DNA from: Serripes groenlandicus
Taxonomy: Eukaryota > Mollusca > Bivalvia > Cardiida > Cardiidae
Reading direction: 5' to 3'
Assembly (NCBI GenBank): GCA_031761405.1
Contig: JASEVX010000007.1
Location: forward strand, 63,065,062 to 63,129,061
Length of the DNA: 64,000 nucleotides
Part shown: positions 33,131 through 47,109 of the stretch, piece after piece
How positions within the stretch are numbered: position 1 is the stretch's first letter
How the letters are laid out: each line of letters opens with the position of its first letter
The notes under the pieces: generated by a model
What the model was told of the DNA's origin: nothing
Seen by the model: only the letters and a program-made list of their open reading frames with translations
Databases searched by the model: none
Position numbers and translations under genes: made by a program

Positions 33131-36100
33131 ATTTTTGTCTTACGTAAAAAGTATGTGACGCCCATCTTCAGATTTCTTTTTTTTTTTTAGGGTAATGGAA
33201 TTTTGAATTTTATTCAGTTAATACAGTTATTACAGTAATTTATTCCTCCCAAATGACAACGTACACTTATGAATGAAATACATCAAAGTATCGAATGATA
33301 AATTAATTATTTAACTATTTCAATAGTTCTCCGTGTCAGAGAGATATATAGTGAGAAATTGTGCAGTTCTACTTAATTATAAACATATTTACATGTACGT
33401 GATTGTATATCGTTAAAGAAAGACTTGATTTGAACTCCTCTTATATCATTGAACAGGGTGCAATAAAACAAGATTTATTTCTCAATCGCAATAGAATTCG
33501 GACATTTTGGACAGAGCCGTTGTTCTTATGGTATATTACGATACCTTACATTGTAAGACTGAATTGGTAGAAAACCACTTTTGAATGCATATGTGTCCGA
33601 CAAAGTTTCTGTTGATATATTATTTATAAGAAAATTCAGTGAAATAAGTTGTAAAAACGAAACTTATTAGAATTATTTAAATCAACATGTAGCTACTGTT
33701 TGTTATTGTCAAAGCATCGTAACATGAATTGATGCCAGAACTAGTTTTTATTCGCAGAACCTTGATTGAACCAGATATATTCAAAGCCTTTGTCGTATAT
33801 TGCTTTTAACATATTTATACTTTTACTACTAATTTTATACATGTAATTTTTTTTGAAGGTTGTCCACAGACATCCTGTGGACATCCGTTCAAGAGTCAAC
33901 AAACTACACAATTCATGAACGTTTTTCTCGGAGATACTAAGTTCCTAATAACACAGGCAGCTCCGCCGAAACAAATAGTTCTTTGTGGAAAAATGTTCAC
34001 GCCAAACAGATGATGTGATTAAATTACTAGAAAGACTGGTGGGACAGATGTTTTTGTATTTTGTAAATTAAGGTCAGACAGGCGGTTGCATGTGTATGTT
34101 CACAAGAGGTTTTTGTCAAATGTGTATTTCTACCTTTACCAATGAGGCTAGTCATTTTGAAAAAGCAGTTTAATTTGAGTATGCCCATGGGGTTTTGAAT
34201 TGACTATGGCAACATTATTCAGACCAGATTTCATTATAACAACTGCCAACTTTGCAATGCTCATGTGAAGGGTCGGGTTGATAATCACACAAGGGAGGTA
34301 GCCAGCATGTTATTGTACATTTAAATGTGAAAATCTAAAGGATGCAACAATTGAAGGTCATTAAAGGTAGTAAAAAACAATTAACGTAGTTTTCTTTGAA
34401 ATTATTAAGAAACAATAAGACCATTATGGTCCTATTTTGCTCACCTACATAACAGAAATTCGATAGTTGTCCATGTACATATAAGGAAATCAAGCCATTG
34501 ATAACGTATAATTGCTCAAATTGACAGTTTTTTACTTATAATTATTATGATAAGTGACCTCCTAATGCCTGTTACACTCAACCTGAAGGGGTTAATCACT
34601 CCTTTATACCCAGCAAGATATGTTTAATAAACGGTCATTAATGTCAGATCCGAAGCAATGAACCTTTTTCTGATAACTTAAGCAAAGAGGTTTTTTTTGC
34701 CTCGAATGTTTGGAGTGAAATTGGATTTTAGCCACATGCATTTTTCAGAGTCACTTTTAACCAATGGCTAAAATAGCAAATTTACAGGATTATTTGTTAT
34801 AAAATGTGACTTCTAAAGTATCAATAAGGTTTTCCTCGGAACTCATTTGTTGACCCTGCTTTTTAATATCAGGTGATCCACACAAACATTCTGACCAAAT
34901 TTCATGACGATTGGGTATCATATGTGACTCCAGACCGTTAACAAAGTTTTTAATTGATTTGTTCCAGTGACCTCTTGTACATACACCTGCAACCGCCTGT
35001 TTGAACTTAATTTAAGAAAAAAACACAACCGTCCAACGAGTTCTTTCAGTGCTTTGATTTAGCAAAAAGGTCACGGCTCACCGATTTTTGTTAGATTATT
35101 AAATGTGAATTTGATCCACGGACATCATTAGCAATTGTACTTGGTGAGAAAAAAGAAAAGAAAAACCCCACGAAAAATTATCATTGAGTTGAACTCAAAT
35201 GTTTGACGGCGCCGTCGCCGCGACCAGAAAATCAACACACTAGTACCGCATTTGCTATTGTGTCACGAGGAGACAAATATAAGTGCATTCATGTTTAAAT
35301 GAGTCTGTGTATGGGAAGAGGTACACGTTGGTTTTTTTTATGAACAGTTAAAATTCAGACTCAAACTTGTAAGAAATTTCGGTCAACTTTTTTTGATACT
35401 GATAAGACTGGGCAGGTGGACAAGATGATCTGAATCTACACATGTAAGAAATACCAAATTGGGCTCAAATTGCGTTTATCAAGTTCATCAATCTACAGAT
35501 AATGCACATTACTTTGGTTTATGAATGGAGAGAAGGCCTATTCTTGATAGTTATTTATTGCAATGTCACCAACGATATACATATAGAAATGTACTATATA
35601 TGCTGCGTGTACATCAACTACACATTAAGTGAGCGAAAATACGTTTTCAAGAGGCGATCTAGTTCCGCCAGTTCTTCGATGTTTCACTTTAACACTCAAT
35701 CGAGACAAAACCAAAGCGCCGAAGGCACTTTGGTGGCGATCGTGTAGAAAATCCTTTAATGTAACAAGCAGTATCTCGGTGTATACCTTGCGGTTTTCAA
35801 TAAAAGGGGACTCTGGTGCGGGTAAATATGAGTAAAGCTCCATCATTTTATAGTAGAATAATGTTAGTTTGCCAGAATGTTTGTCTTGGTCATATTTAAG
35901 TTACGGTTTAAAATTGATTCTGATGTGTCCAAAATAAGGCCATACCAAATTTAAGAAAAATTTAGTTGGCTCGATAGACCTACGTTTTAGCTCAAGAATG
36001 ATGGAACTGTATTAGAATGTTTGTCTTGGTTTTATGTAAGATATCTGTTGGGGGTTATCACATGTTCATCCCCAGGTCGCTAGGCTATATTAAAATAAAA

Positions 36101-36334
36101 TACTTTAGTGACCACATTTTCGAATTAAGCATGTTTGTTAAAACCCTGTGTCAGAATATTGTATGAATTGCACTACACGCCACCTCATCATGGTGATCAT
36201 GTGTGCCCAGTAACTTGGAAATCCTATGATGCATGGTTAAGATGCGGGCCTAAGAAGTCAGTCCTATCAAACAGTAATCATTTTGACCTTTGACCTTTAC
36301 GAGTGACCTTAACATTTGAGGTACAGGCTTGCAT

Positions 36335-36390
36335 TTTGTGCACGACACACCACCTCATCATGGTGCACGACACACCACCTCATCATGGTG
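36335..36390. repeat. Short minisatellite, about two copies of a 25-bp unit
   Basis: GTGCACGACACACCACCTCA followed by TCATG is repeated back to back. A diverged copy of CACCTCATCATGGTG also lies at about 36182. The surrounding sequence (CATGGTTAAGATGCGGG, twice) looks like a dispersed repeat. Confidence 0.6.
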
Positions 36391-37013
36391 CACTTTTGTG
36401 CCAACTTTCTTAGAAATCCTAGTATGCATGGTTAAGATGCGGGTCGGACAGACAGACTCATGGACGCACAGACACACTCACCGAACAGCAATATGTCGAG
36501 CTCACCAAAAGCAGACTCGACGCAAAGTGATTTCAGAATAAAATGGTTATCAACAGTCAATAAACAACATGCTACAGAACAACCCTTTCCAACATTCAAC
36601 ACATTTGCAAAGGAAGAGCTGCTCCTATCGATTCATTTATTGTAGCATTATATTCTATAATGTGTTTCCTGGCTTTCTCACACTAGTACTGACTACTCCA
36701 CAAACATAACGCTTGTCACAGTGACCTTTGTCAAACGGCGGAAAGAATGTTGGCCTTGCTAGGGTTCGAACTTACAACCATTCGATTAGGTTAAGAGCGC
36801 TCCAGTTAGAGATCAGACACATCATATCAAATTAAATTTCACTGATTAAGGGGATATAGCTCTGGCATAATTGGATACAGTTGACTTGAAAGTGAGTCTG
36901 TCCCTGAAATGTCACACCTGTGCTAAAGTCAACCTTTGTTTAGCAATACCCTGTCTATAGCAACCAACTTTTTATTTCCCAATTACTCATTTTCTGCACA
37001 AATGACCCTGTAA

Positions 37014-37208
37014 TTAACCCTTTCCAAAATACAGACGCTTTCTGACGCCTCTGCAGCAGACAACTTTTGAAAACGAATAATATCTTCTTTTGCCACAATG
37101 TTTTCAATTATTTTAAGTAATTACCTACATTTATAGATATTTTCCGTGTTTTTGCCTGGATATTCCCAAAAGCATCTGCTGCAGTTGTGTTGTATGTGGG
37201 AAAGGTTT
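37014..37208. mobile_element. TTAA-ended hairpin MITE, well-preserved example
   Basis: The left end TTAACCCTTTCCAAAATACA pairs with a right end of TGTATGTGGGAAAGG. Subterminal GCAGCAGAC and TCTGCTGCAG are also inverted. Between them come CTTTTGAAAAC and CACAATGTTTTC flanking the remains of the central hairpin. TTAA plus CCCTTT ends resemble piggyBac-type termini, which is an inference. There is no coding capacity. Confidence 0.65.
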
Positions 37209-39595
37209 GAAGACCACAGGATTGTTCTCTGCCCTTGGATGGTCTTTAAAATCAGGTCGGCTCAAGTAAGAAAGGAACATGTTAAGTGGAACTTCTCATT
37301 CTTAAGCCTGACGAGAAGCCGGTTTATGACTTTTGTTAGAAGGTTTAAATGTATGAGAATTTCGGCACAAGATTGCACAAGCAGGTGATGCCTGCTTTTT
37401 CTTCTGAAATGTACGGGCCGAGCATCTATTGTCATGAATCTACAAGAAGCAAGATCTAGTGAAGAGCTGCTTGTTTTGTCTATTAGTATTAATTGCAGTT
37501 AATTTCAATTATATAAACTATTTTAAGAAAACATCTCTATATTAATTCCGATTGAATTAAACTATTTTCGATTTATCTCCAACTCGGTTATAAAATATAA
37601 CTTTATAGAAGGATTATACTTCAAAAAGTGTTAAATAAATGTATTTGTACTATATTCAACATAGAATCTAAGAATAATGTAATGATTAAGGAATTACCCT
37701 CCTTTATATCAAAATTATTTGCCCGACGGTCGAGTGTATAGAGAACCAGTCTGGCAAGCTATTTGTAGGATATTTTGGAATTTTCAGATTGATGCTTCAT
37801 ACTTTGCATGGCTGATAAAGCGCTCAGTGATATGTATTATCTGCCCAAACATGAAGAATGCTAATATTTACACCTTTTAACTCAATGTAGATCGTAAGCT
37901 CGATACGTCTCAAATCTAAGTATCAATCTGGTGCCAGCCAAACGTCGGGTGACCTAACGGGCACCTGCCTACTACGTCACTCCTCAATGGGCGTATGTCT
38001 CGCGCAATAATATTCTTTGTCTCCAGACACGAAGAAGGCTAATGTTTACATATTTTAACTCAATTATATCTGAGTTCGATAGTTCTAAAATCTTAGTATC
38101 AATCTTGTACCAAAATAGCACTGACATTATTATTGTTAACCATGTCTCTGCAGAACTGATGGAACTATTTTGCGGTAAACGTTCTGCATTAAGCATTTCT
38201 GACGTACTGCCGAAATCTTCCTGTATATTGTTCTATTTGTGTCATAGTACAGTGGCTATTGTTACCAAAATCGCATCAAAAACGGTTAAAACAGTTCTAG
38301 TTCAATGACTCACACAGTACACACACTGAATTAACTATTTCATTGTAAGACCTCACTTTCTATGACGAAACTAGTTACAGGGGATATCACTGGACGCTAT
38401 ATCATTCAGTGCACCAATTATTGTGCCCTTTAATCATCATAAGAAACATTCCTACGTTTCAAGTGTATTTACCCTCGCCAAGCAGTTTGATTATTCAGGT
38501 GAGCAACAACATACATTAAGCGATTAATCTATTTTACTATTTTAATAAGGGGATTCCAAAGGTCGGTCCGTGACCTGATCATGTAATCAAATTCCTTTAT
38601 CGGAAATAGCTTTTAGTCACGTGGTTGTTTTTAAAAGGTCAATCAATCAAAAGGAGCGATATAAAATTGTTTTAATCAAACTGAAATTACCTGGATTATA
38701 TTCTGACTATGTCGGGTTATTTATCTGTGACAAACTAATCCAACAAGATTCTTAGTAAATTATAGAACCTTTAAAAAGTATATTGATCTTAATTATACAA
38801 TTAAAGCGCCCAGTTCTATATAAATATTCTTTTGAACAACCTTCAAAGATAACTATTCTCGTAGAAACTTAATAAAGCTTTAGTTTAACACAACCAATAA
38901 ACAATGAAAGACGTTGACGTCGTCATGTTTTATCCATTGCACACTAAAATGTGTTCAATTTCTATAAAGGCAAAAAGTATCTACCAAAAACCGAATCCCA
39001 CATGACGTCACAGCAGTGTAGGTTACATGTCAACAGTCGATATACGGTCAAACTTGTGTTAGCGGTCACCTATGATAAGCGACCAACTTGTATTGAGCAG
39101 CAACTTGAAGACTAACCAATATAACTTTTTCTTCTTTATTTGACTTGTATTAAGCAGCCTCCTGGTATCAGCAGCCAAATTGTAACTCTCCCCTTGGTGG
39201 CTGTTTGAGACAAGTTTGACTGTATTATGTTTTAGATGATTTTAGATGACTTCTTATGAACTATATTTTCGACATATGACTTAACCAGAGTAAGTTTCCT
39301 CTTTAACCTTTTCCCTTGTAGAAACGCTTTCTGGCGCCTTTGCAGCAGACGACTTTTGATAACAATTTGACAACAGAAAAAACTGCTCAAAACGAGCAAT
39401 TTCGCACTTGACCACAACGTTGTCATCATTATTGACAAATTTAAGGCCCGTCGACCTTTCTTCACATTATTGTCGAAATGTTTTTAGTCGTCTGCTGAAG
39501 ATTGTATGCATGTAGGAAATGGTTTAAAGAAATCTTGCACTCTTACATTACGGATATTATGAACCGATGATTTGATAGAGAGCTTGCATATTACC

Positions 39596-39860
39596 GTCTC
39601 AGTGGTGAAATGGTAGAACGCCCTCATTGGGAGCGGGAGAGAGCAGGTTCGACCCCCGGCTGGGTCATACCAAATGTTTTAAAAATGATAGAGATGGATT
39701 TTCCTCCTTCGCGCCCAGATTTTTTTGATTAACATGACCACTGACTGGATGGTGTCAGGATAAATGGACCGATAGGTTTGGTTACATACCTAGGAAACCC
39801 CGTGATATTCCTCCCGAGTAATTATTGAAAACGGCGCAAGACACCAGACAAAACAGACAG
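39596..39860 (+). mobile_element. SINE with tRNA-Pro-like head, unit 3
   Basis: Counterpart of 23606-23870 and nearly identical to it, including the anticodon-loop change in the head (CCCTCATTGGGAG) shared only by units 2 and 3. Confidence 0.65.
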
Positions 39861-39964
39861 TGATGTATAACAACGGTCGAAAACTTAATCCTCATAAGCA
39901 AATCTTTCCTTTTCTAGACGTTTTTTCAACTTGTCTGCTTTAGATGCTATAACAACGGTATGTA

Positions 39965-40182
39965 GAGTCCCGCCGGGTAGCTCTGTCGGTAGCGACACCA
40001 GCTCGGACAAAAAGTCAATGCGATAAGGGCTATACGTCTTCCACCAGTCTATGTGGAAAAGCAGCAAGTTGTTGTTGAGTACTGATGTGAGAAAGCCAGC
40101 ACACATATAGGTAGATGAACTGGCCGCCGTGATATTTAAAAACTATTAAAAAACGACGTTAAACCCCAATCATTCAACCAAC
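39965..40182 (+). mobile_element. SINE with B box deleted, unit 3
   Basis: Counterpart of 7037-7249 with the same internal deletion. Confidence 0.65.
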
Positions 40183-40617
40183 AATTGTCTGCTGTATAAG
40201 GGACGGTAATGAATCATTCAGCATCTAGACATTTCTGATTTTCTTACACAACCATCGTGCCGGAGCAATAAATGGGACATCGATGATAAGCGAGTGGGAT
40301 CGTCAAATTACGTAGTACCCGCTAATCCCAAATACCGGACAGGTGTGGCAATTTGTGTTATCGCTTCATTGGCATAAATAAGTAATTCCATGAAGATCTA
40401 CTCTATGGTTTAAGAAAATACATCGTAAATACCTAAAAGAGAATATTGGGAGTAAAACAATAACTCCTTCATAACAACCCATTTAACATTTCATATTTAA
40501 CCCTAGGTTTCTTTTTCTTTTATTTCAGTCTCACCAAACGGTCATAAAGTCCATAACAATCTCATGAATGAATCGAATTGTTTATTAATGTACTACAATA
40601 ACAGGTGATAGCGTTCA

Positions 40618-40818
40618 TTAACACTTTTCCACATACGACACATATGTTGCAGACCATTTTCGAAAACTTCTTGGCAACATATGAAAAACGTCTCTGCAAA
40701 TGAATGTATGATATTTGAATAAAGTGGAAAACATTGAGACTAAAGGAGACATGGCTCCTTATGAACAATATCTACTCATTTCACAATGTTTTAAAAGCCG
40801 TCTGCTGCAGAGACGTCA

Positions 40819-40859
<41 letters not shown>

Positions 40860-40878
40860 ATATGGTGGAAATAGTTAA
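40618..40878. mobile_element. TTAA-ended hairpin MITE with (AT)n expansion, unit 3
   Basis: Counterpart of 24606-24842. A dinucleotide AT run at 40823-40857 expands a short ATATATAT found at that place in unit 2, accounting for the greater length. Confidence 0.55.
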
Positions 40879-41372
40879 CCACTTTGTATTACAAAATATC
40901 TGACAATCAATTTGCGATTTAACGATATTTTCAAACGCCTCACATGCTATATATAAGTATCATTGTGGGAACGAATTCATTAACCCTTCCCTCCGATGTA
41001 GACAAAAAGCTGTCGTTTTAAAACATGAATGGAAAAGGAGTAGCTTTCTTTAACAAGCCATTCTCTTTTCCCCATACTATTTTCTATAGTTTAGCAAGGA
41101 GTAAGCTTCCAAATTAAAAGATGTCTCAATTGCTTTCTTTTGACATTTTCAAGTCATAAGCGTTTAAAAAATATCATAAAAGGGCCCGTATCCACCAACA
41201 ATTATAAATGGCATGATAATTCCAATTCTAAATTCCCCAAATAAAACAATTTCAGATAGGCTAAAATAGAGATTAATTTTTAACAAAGCATGTTCTAATA
41301 TATAGAATTGGCATGAATTAAGAATTGTCGTTAAGTAAAAGGCCCCCAGATAGATCTAAAAAAATAGCTTTG

Positions 41373-41530
41373 GGCGGCTACCTCATGTATTTCCCGTTAT
41401 TTACGTCATCCTTTAGAACTAAACCGGTACTGTTTATTTACATTCATTATCTTAAACACGCCCACAAGGTGAGCCGAAACCCCTATATAAACCCTACATC
41501 TTACAGTGTCTTCAAACATAGAACGCCAAT
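41373..41530 (+). promoter_or_regulatory. Promoter of gene 3
   Basis: TATATAAA at 41484-41491, 160 bp before the ATG, with the CRE-like TTACGTCA at about 41401-41408. The layout is uninterrupted, as in gene 1. Confidence 0.6.
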
Positions 41531-41650
41531 CAGGCAAGACTCGAGCACTAACATATCGTTTTATGTTTGTTCGTTTAAATAACGGATCACTGTTAGAGAA
41601 TTAAGAAACAAATTAACATTTTGAATATCTTCATAATTAATTCAACTAAG

Positions 41651-41915
41651 ATGTATTCATTCGTAATTATTTCTGGACTTGTGGCCCTCTCAATGGCCGT
41701 GCCCCGATGCACAGTGGGAAAATACGAAATCATCGCCAAGCCAGACTGTAAGGGCTACTATCTGTGTGTGAATGGAGGACCAGTCGAGATGCCGGACTGT
41801 CCCACCGGATCCGTGTTCAGTCGAATGGCCCACGTGTGTGTTCCCGCCGGTAGTTATTACGATGATTGCACACCTAACCAGATAACAGACACGAGACCCA
41901 CAATTCCAGACTTAG
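41651..41915 (+). CDS. Gene 3 exon 1: signal peptide and first CBM14 domain
   Basis: MYSFVIISGLVALSMAV signal peptide, then the six-Cys domain identical to genes 1 and 2. Donor TTAG|GTAGGT, phase 1. Confidence 0.85.
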
Positions 41916-43764
41916 GTAGGTCTTTCGACTTGTATTTCGTACATTTAAACTCGTTTTAAATATTCCCAAAGTGCATGAGTATTTTGACGCATCTGCGCAG
42001 ACGACTATTAAAAACGTTAAAGCGGCAAAAGGAGAAATTGCTTATATTGAACGTTTTCTCAGGCTACTAAAATGTTCAACTCTGTTTTCAATAATTATAT
42101 ACTTTAACTCAAAGAGAATATTCATTGTTTTCGATCTCTATCGGATTTGGTGTATTTCGGACAAAGTTAACGGATATCTTTACCATTCGAGTTGCGTTGC
42201 CGTCTTAATTTTATAAATATGTGAACACTTTATGTAAAACTGTTTCAATCTTCAAATGTTAACCCTACCTTTGCCCACATATAACACAAATCTGCAGCTT
42301 TCTTTTTAGATAGAGTTAAAAACGTTTCGAAAAAGAAGACAACGCTCCATATGAGAAAATTCACCTTTTACCACGACAATTATAATATGTATAATGTTTA
42401 AATAGTGGACACGTGTTTGATTAACCTTTGCTGAATCATTGAAGTGAACGTCATTCGAGCATAAACGATACGTTACCGCTAGTATTACCCACAACGGAGT
42501 GTTAACACATTTAGACGACTCTGCACAGACGACTTTTGAAAACATTGTTGCAAAAGAAGAAATTGCTCATAATGAGCAATTTCTCCTTTTGCTACAATTT
42601 TTTTCAATTTTACTAAATAATAATAATACTTTCATTTACAGAGATGTTCCTTATTTTTGTCCTAGAATGTTTCAAACTTGTCTGCTATAGATGTGTTGTA
42701 TGTGGGAAAGGGTTAACCCGATATTTTTTGTTTATCCTGTTCAAATTAAGGATTAATTCATGAGCACTTTCTTTTTTTTTCAAAAAATAAAATGTCATAT
42801 GTTGCAGATTTCAGTGAATAAAGATTAGTGAAAACGTATGAAATATAATATTTAAGAGCAAACTATTCATTATTTTTGAAACATGATAAGTTTGCAGTTA
42901 TTTATCGTCAATTGAAAACTTATACACCTCTTGGGAGCTTCGCGTAATCTGCATTCATGTGGCGTATTCTCGGCCTTGATAATCTATTTATAGAAACTGA
43001 AGCTGGATGGAGATGGCCATTAAGCCTTTGGTAAACACATAGAACCTTTCTTTTCAAGTCAAATAATATGCGCATGTTCCATTTCTTAGCGTTTTCTCAT
43101 ATTGATCGCCGTTTAACTTTTTTAAAGATATTTCTTTTTATATATACTATTCTCGTCTGCATCTCCATAGCGGGATCACATGCATTACACGACGGACTAC
43201 AATCGTATAGTTTGTAATACTTTACACTGGGGTCTATGCATGAGCGTACATGGACGCGGACCGTGAATACCTAGGCTCACTTTGTTCTTCGTCGATAGCC
43301 CCATGGCAACTAGACCTCGAATCCTTAGACGTGGTTCACTTTAAATTTTCAGGTCCATTGTCTATTGAAGAACAATGCTCACTGTATGGCGGTTTGATAC
43401 CCCACCAGTCCGACTGTCAGGCGTATTACAACTGTAGTCATAAATACGAGCGAGTACCATTCTTCTTTGAACAGTACATGCAGGAATGTCCATACCCTCA
43501 GCTCTTTGATTCTGATCAGAAGAAGTGTGAACATTTTGAACAAGTCAAATGTGGAAACAGAAACGAATACAAAGATGGATGTAAGTACAGAATATATCAT
43601 AATTATTGTATCGAAGATTTCTCCTCTGCGACTGCTAGATCGTTAACAGCTACTACTACAATTACTTATAGTGCTGCTACTTCTACTACTATTACAACTA
43701 CTACTACTACTACTACTTCTACTTCTACTGCTACTACTACTTATGCTAGTACTACTATTGTTAT

Positions 43765-43837
<73 letters not shown>

Positions 43838-44165
43838 TCTACACCTACTACTACTATTATTATTCTTACTAGTACTTTTTGTTCTACTAATCCTAATACT
43901 AATACTACGTTTACTACCCCAGGGATCATGAAAAAGTGAACTGTCGCCGTGATATAACTGAACTATTGTTGAAAGCGGCGTAAAACCCCAATAAAGAAAT
44001 AAATAAATAAACGTCTACTACCCTCTACTACTACCCTTTACTACTTCTACATCAACTACTTCTAGTACTACTTCTTCTACTATTTATACTACTACGACTT
44101 CTACTACTACCTCCTCCTACTCCTACTTCTATGTTTGCTACTACTACTACTTCTTCTACAACTAT

Positions 44166-44208
<43 letters not shown>

Positions 44209-44274
44209 GCTACTTCAACTGCTTCTAGTACTACTTTTACGAATATTACTACTACTACTTCTTCTACTACTACT

Positions 44275-44359
<85 letters not shown>

Positions 44360-45809
44360 CTACTGAACATTTTGCACACAAAGGAGAAAGTGCTAAACAT
44401 GAGTATAATCTCCTTTTGACACACAATGTTTTCAACCAACTTTATTCAGTTATTGTTCCTTCATTTATAGTTACCATATAAACGAATGTTTCCTAAGTCG
44501 TATGCTGCAGATGTTTTGTTTATGGTTTATTTGTTTATGGGTAAGAATTAACGTAGCACAGATTTCTGCAGTCGAAAACAACTTTGAAACTCATTCAATT
44601 ACACTTTGGTTTTTCAAAATTTATTTTTAACTATCAACTAAATACTCATTCCAGGTAAATACAGACGTAACCAATGCCCGGTTTCTCACTGTATCCCGTG
44701 TCACGTCCGCCTTCCAAGCTGTGAAGGTAAAACAGACGGTATGGCAGCCCACGAATCCAAACGATGGTCCCCATATTACGTCATCTGTTACAAGGAACGC
44801 ACCGTGTCAGAGGAGACATGTCCACCGGAAGAGGACGGACGATCCCAGCTTTTTCACCCCGACCAAAACATGTGTGTACCACTAGAACAGATTCCAAGAG
44901 AGTATGGCGGTTTAATGTCCGACTGTGTGGGTAAATCGGACGGTAACTACCTGGACGACTTTGGTCGGTGTAACCATTACACGATCTGTCGGGATGGGAA
45001 GTTTGTCGACTCAGTCAAGTGCATGAAGGGGGAAACATTCGACCAGCTCTTTCAGAAATGTATTCCCGCTGAGAAAACATGTGGACCTTGTGGAAGTCGA
45101 CCTGATTGGTAAGTGTAAACACTTTACTCTACGCGAGCCTTAGCGGAGAGAAATAAGCGTTAGGATATTTGCAATCAATGCTGATCAAGATTATCATCTT
45201 CCCAACAGTTTAGCAACATACAGAAGGCATCCGCAACAGCTGACTTTTAAAAATATGGTGACGAAAAGGAAAAATTACTCACCTTGAACATTTTCTCCTT
45301 CTGCAACAATGTTTTCACCTCTATTCAGTAATCATACTTTCGTTTATAAATTCCTTTCCATAGTTCTGACAAGATGATTTCAAATTCGTCTACTGCAGAT
45401 TTGTTGTATGTGGGATCGGATTTATCCTGTTCCATACTAAACGAGTTTGTAGTGATAGTTTGACTCGATGGTAAACAGGACAGTGCCTGATCACACAATT
45501 CGTATGCACAGGCTGATCTGAATCTATACTGGTCACAGTCGTTTCTTACAATGAGGCGCATTTAATTAGTGTGTTCTGAGTCCATTTTGTGAACTTCATT
45601 GGTTCGGTCAAATATGCCATTCCAAAACATCGTTATAAAATTCATCTGACAAAGGTTTACATTGAAGATATGCGAAAACCAGGAAACATATGAGTAGGTA
45701 AACCGGCCGCCGTGATATGACTGAGAAAGTGTTAACAACGGCGTTAAACCCCAATCAAGCAATCAATCAATATTGAAGATAATTAATATTTTTCTCTGCT
45801 TTCAGTTGA
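41651..45809 (+). CDS. Gene 3: secreted protein with four peritrophin-A-like chitin-binding domains
   Basis: Coding exons are 41651-41915, 43353-43580, 44655-45108 and 45806-45809, for 316 residues. All 28 cysteines are kept. Distinguishing residues include Leu4Phe and Met17Val in the signal peptide, Leu85Ile, Pro107Gln in domain 2 and Ala174Val in the linker; Val256 is shared with gene 2. The exon 3 acceptor is CCAG|G, closer to consensus than in genes 1 and 2. No lesion is present. Function as for gene 1, inferred from the family. Confidence 0.8.
41916..43352 (+). other. Gene 3 intron 1, with a TTAA-ended MITE
   Basis: The intron is 1437 bp, phase 1. The MITE at 42502-42716 is the clearest of the family in an intron: TTAACACATTTAGACGAC at the left, a palindromic centre of GAAATTGCTCATAATGAGC with AATTTC, and GTGGGAAAGGGTTAA at the right. 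Confidence 0.75.
43353..43580 (+). CDS. Gene 3 exon 2: second CBM14 domain
   Basis: Symmetric 228-nt exon. It reads IPHQSDC where the other copies read IPHPSDC. Acceptor TTTTCAG, donor GGAT|GTAAGT. Confidence 0.85.
43649..44364 (+). repeat. (ACT)n arrays in gene 3 intron 2, split by a SINE fragment
   Basis: Arrays at 43649-43917 and 44012-44364 flank the truncated SINE end at 43917-44011. The arrays are purer here, with long uninterrupted ACT runs near 43769-43832 and 44283-44358. The exon 2 frame continues as threonine to a stop at 43937-43939. Confidence 0.9.
44655..45108 (+). CDS. Gene 3 exon 3: linker and third and fourth chitin-binding domains
   Basis: The linker reads NQCPVSHCIPC. Both C-x-GK-x-DG domains are intact. 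Acceptor TTCCAG|G, donor GATTG|GTAAGT. Confidence 0.83.
45806..45809 (+). CDS. Gene 3 exon 4: last base of Cys316 and stop
   Basis: Acceptor CTGCTTTCAG|TTGAGG. The join gives TGT TGA. Confidence 0.72.
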
Positions 45810-47109
45810 GGTATGATTCCAAGTGTTAGAGGTCCTTACAGAGGAGAAAAGTCATCAACAATTCCTCTTGAGACAGAGAACGTCAGACTAGATAAACAAA
45901 AAACCATTATAATTGTTTGTAATTCTTAACAAATGTTTGAAAACTGTGATATTTTAAAGGAACTGAAGCGTTTAGAGGGTTATGACATATTGAATGAGAA
46001 ATTACAAATGGAAGTCAAGTTGACGCCAACAGTTTACAGCATGTCAAATCAGTTTGCTCATACATGTTGAAACAGTCTGTGCATTTTTGTGCCCTAGAAA
46101 ATCAATCTTAAGTATTTTCGACACGTGTAGATAAAGGTCTCTTTGCGCACCAATACTGTCATTTTTAATGTTTACTGTTTATCGAAAGTTTTCGAAAACA
46201 GTGAATCATTATTGCAGTCCTATCTGGATCTACAATGATCGCAAATACTCTAAGATTGGATTTCCTGCAGCTTCGCTTAAAATATTTTCAAACCCCCCAA
46301 CATAATAATTCTAATCATAAAAGGATCTGTAAATGTATGTAGGTTTGCAATTATCTCTAAGCGTTTCAGTTTTCCTGTTGAAAGTAGAATATGAAAATCT
46401 TTCAAAAATGTTTATGAACAAACGTATACCTTTAGAATAGAATATTAATTAAATATATTGCGGGAATTGGAGAAACTGCTCATTATAATAAGTTTCTCCT
46501 TTTCCACTTTATTTCAATATGCAAGTGTGAAAAGGATAAAGTGGTAATAAGTAATTTCTTACAAAGACATAGATATTGTTCCTCACCATTTCATTTGCTG
46601 TTGTTGTCCTATGTTATGTCTACATCATATATTAATATTGCATTAATTGTTGTTTCTAAACTGTGCAATAAACTTTTTATCTAAATGTTTGTGTCGTATG
46701 TTTTCTTATCATATGTTTCTCACAACAATCATACTTTTATTGCGAGGAAGGTTATACTAGTTATACCATTGAAGTCTTACATTTATTGTGAAGCAAATGA
46801 TACCAACTTTTCATAATGTGTATGCATATCTGCGTCCAAGACTTAACTCGAGAGAGACATCTGTAACCAAATCACTAACGAGTGTTACTGCTTCATAACA
46901 ATAGCCTTTTGGTCAAGTGATCAGCATACTTCCAATGTCCCAAAGTCTTCGTAAGCCATGCGTGATTTCTCAATTACATTACTTATGGGAATGCTTATGT
47001 ACGAGGAAGCATTGGCTAGCGAAGATGGTGTTCCCGGTGCTATATTTTGATATTGTTTTCTTTACCAACAAAGAAACGACAGCTACCGCACAGACGCTTT
47101 TTAAAGTAA

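Larger units (their letters stand above)
31365..41372. other. Intergenic region of unit 3, no host gene seen
   Basis: No host-like reading frame. Contents: minus SINEs (32295-32535, 32911-33130), sequence of unknown origin from about 35710 to 36590 that includes a short minisatellite (36335-36390), a well-preserved TTAA-ended MITE (37014-37208), an empty TTAA site (about 38811), plus SINEs (39596-39860, 39965-40182) and another TTAA-ended MITE with an AT microsatellite (40618-40878). The stretch 33130-35700 matches unit 1 and holds nothing recognisable. Confidence 0.6.

Noticed and set aside
35625..35846. Overlapping short frames around 35629-35846
   Set aside because: Low-complexity overlap on both strands inside an apparent repeat insertion, without recognisable domains.
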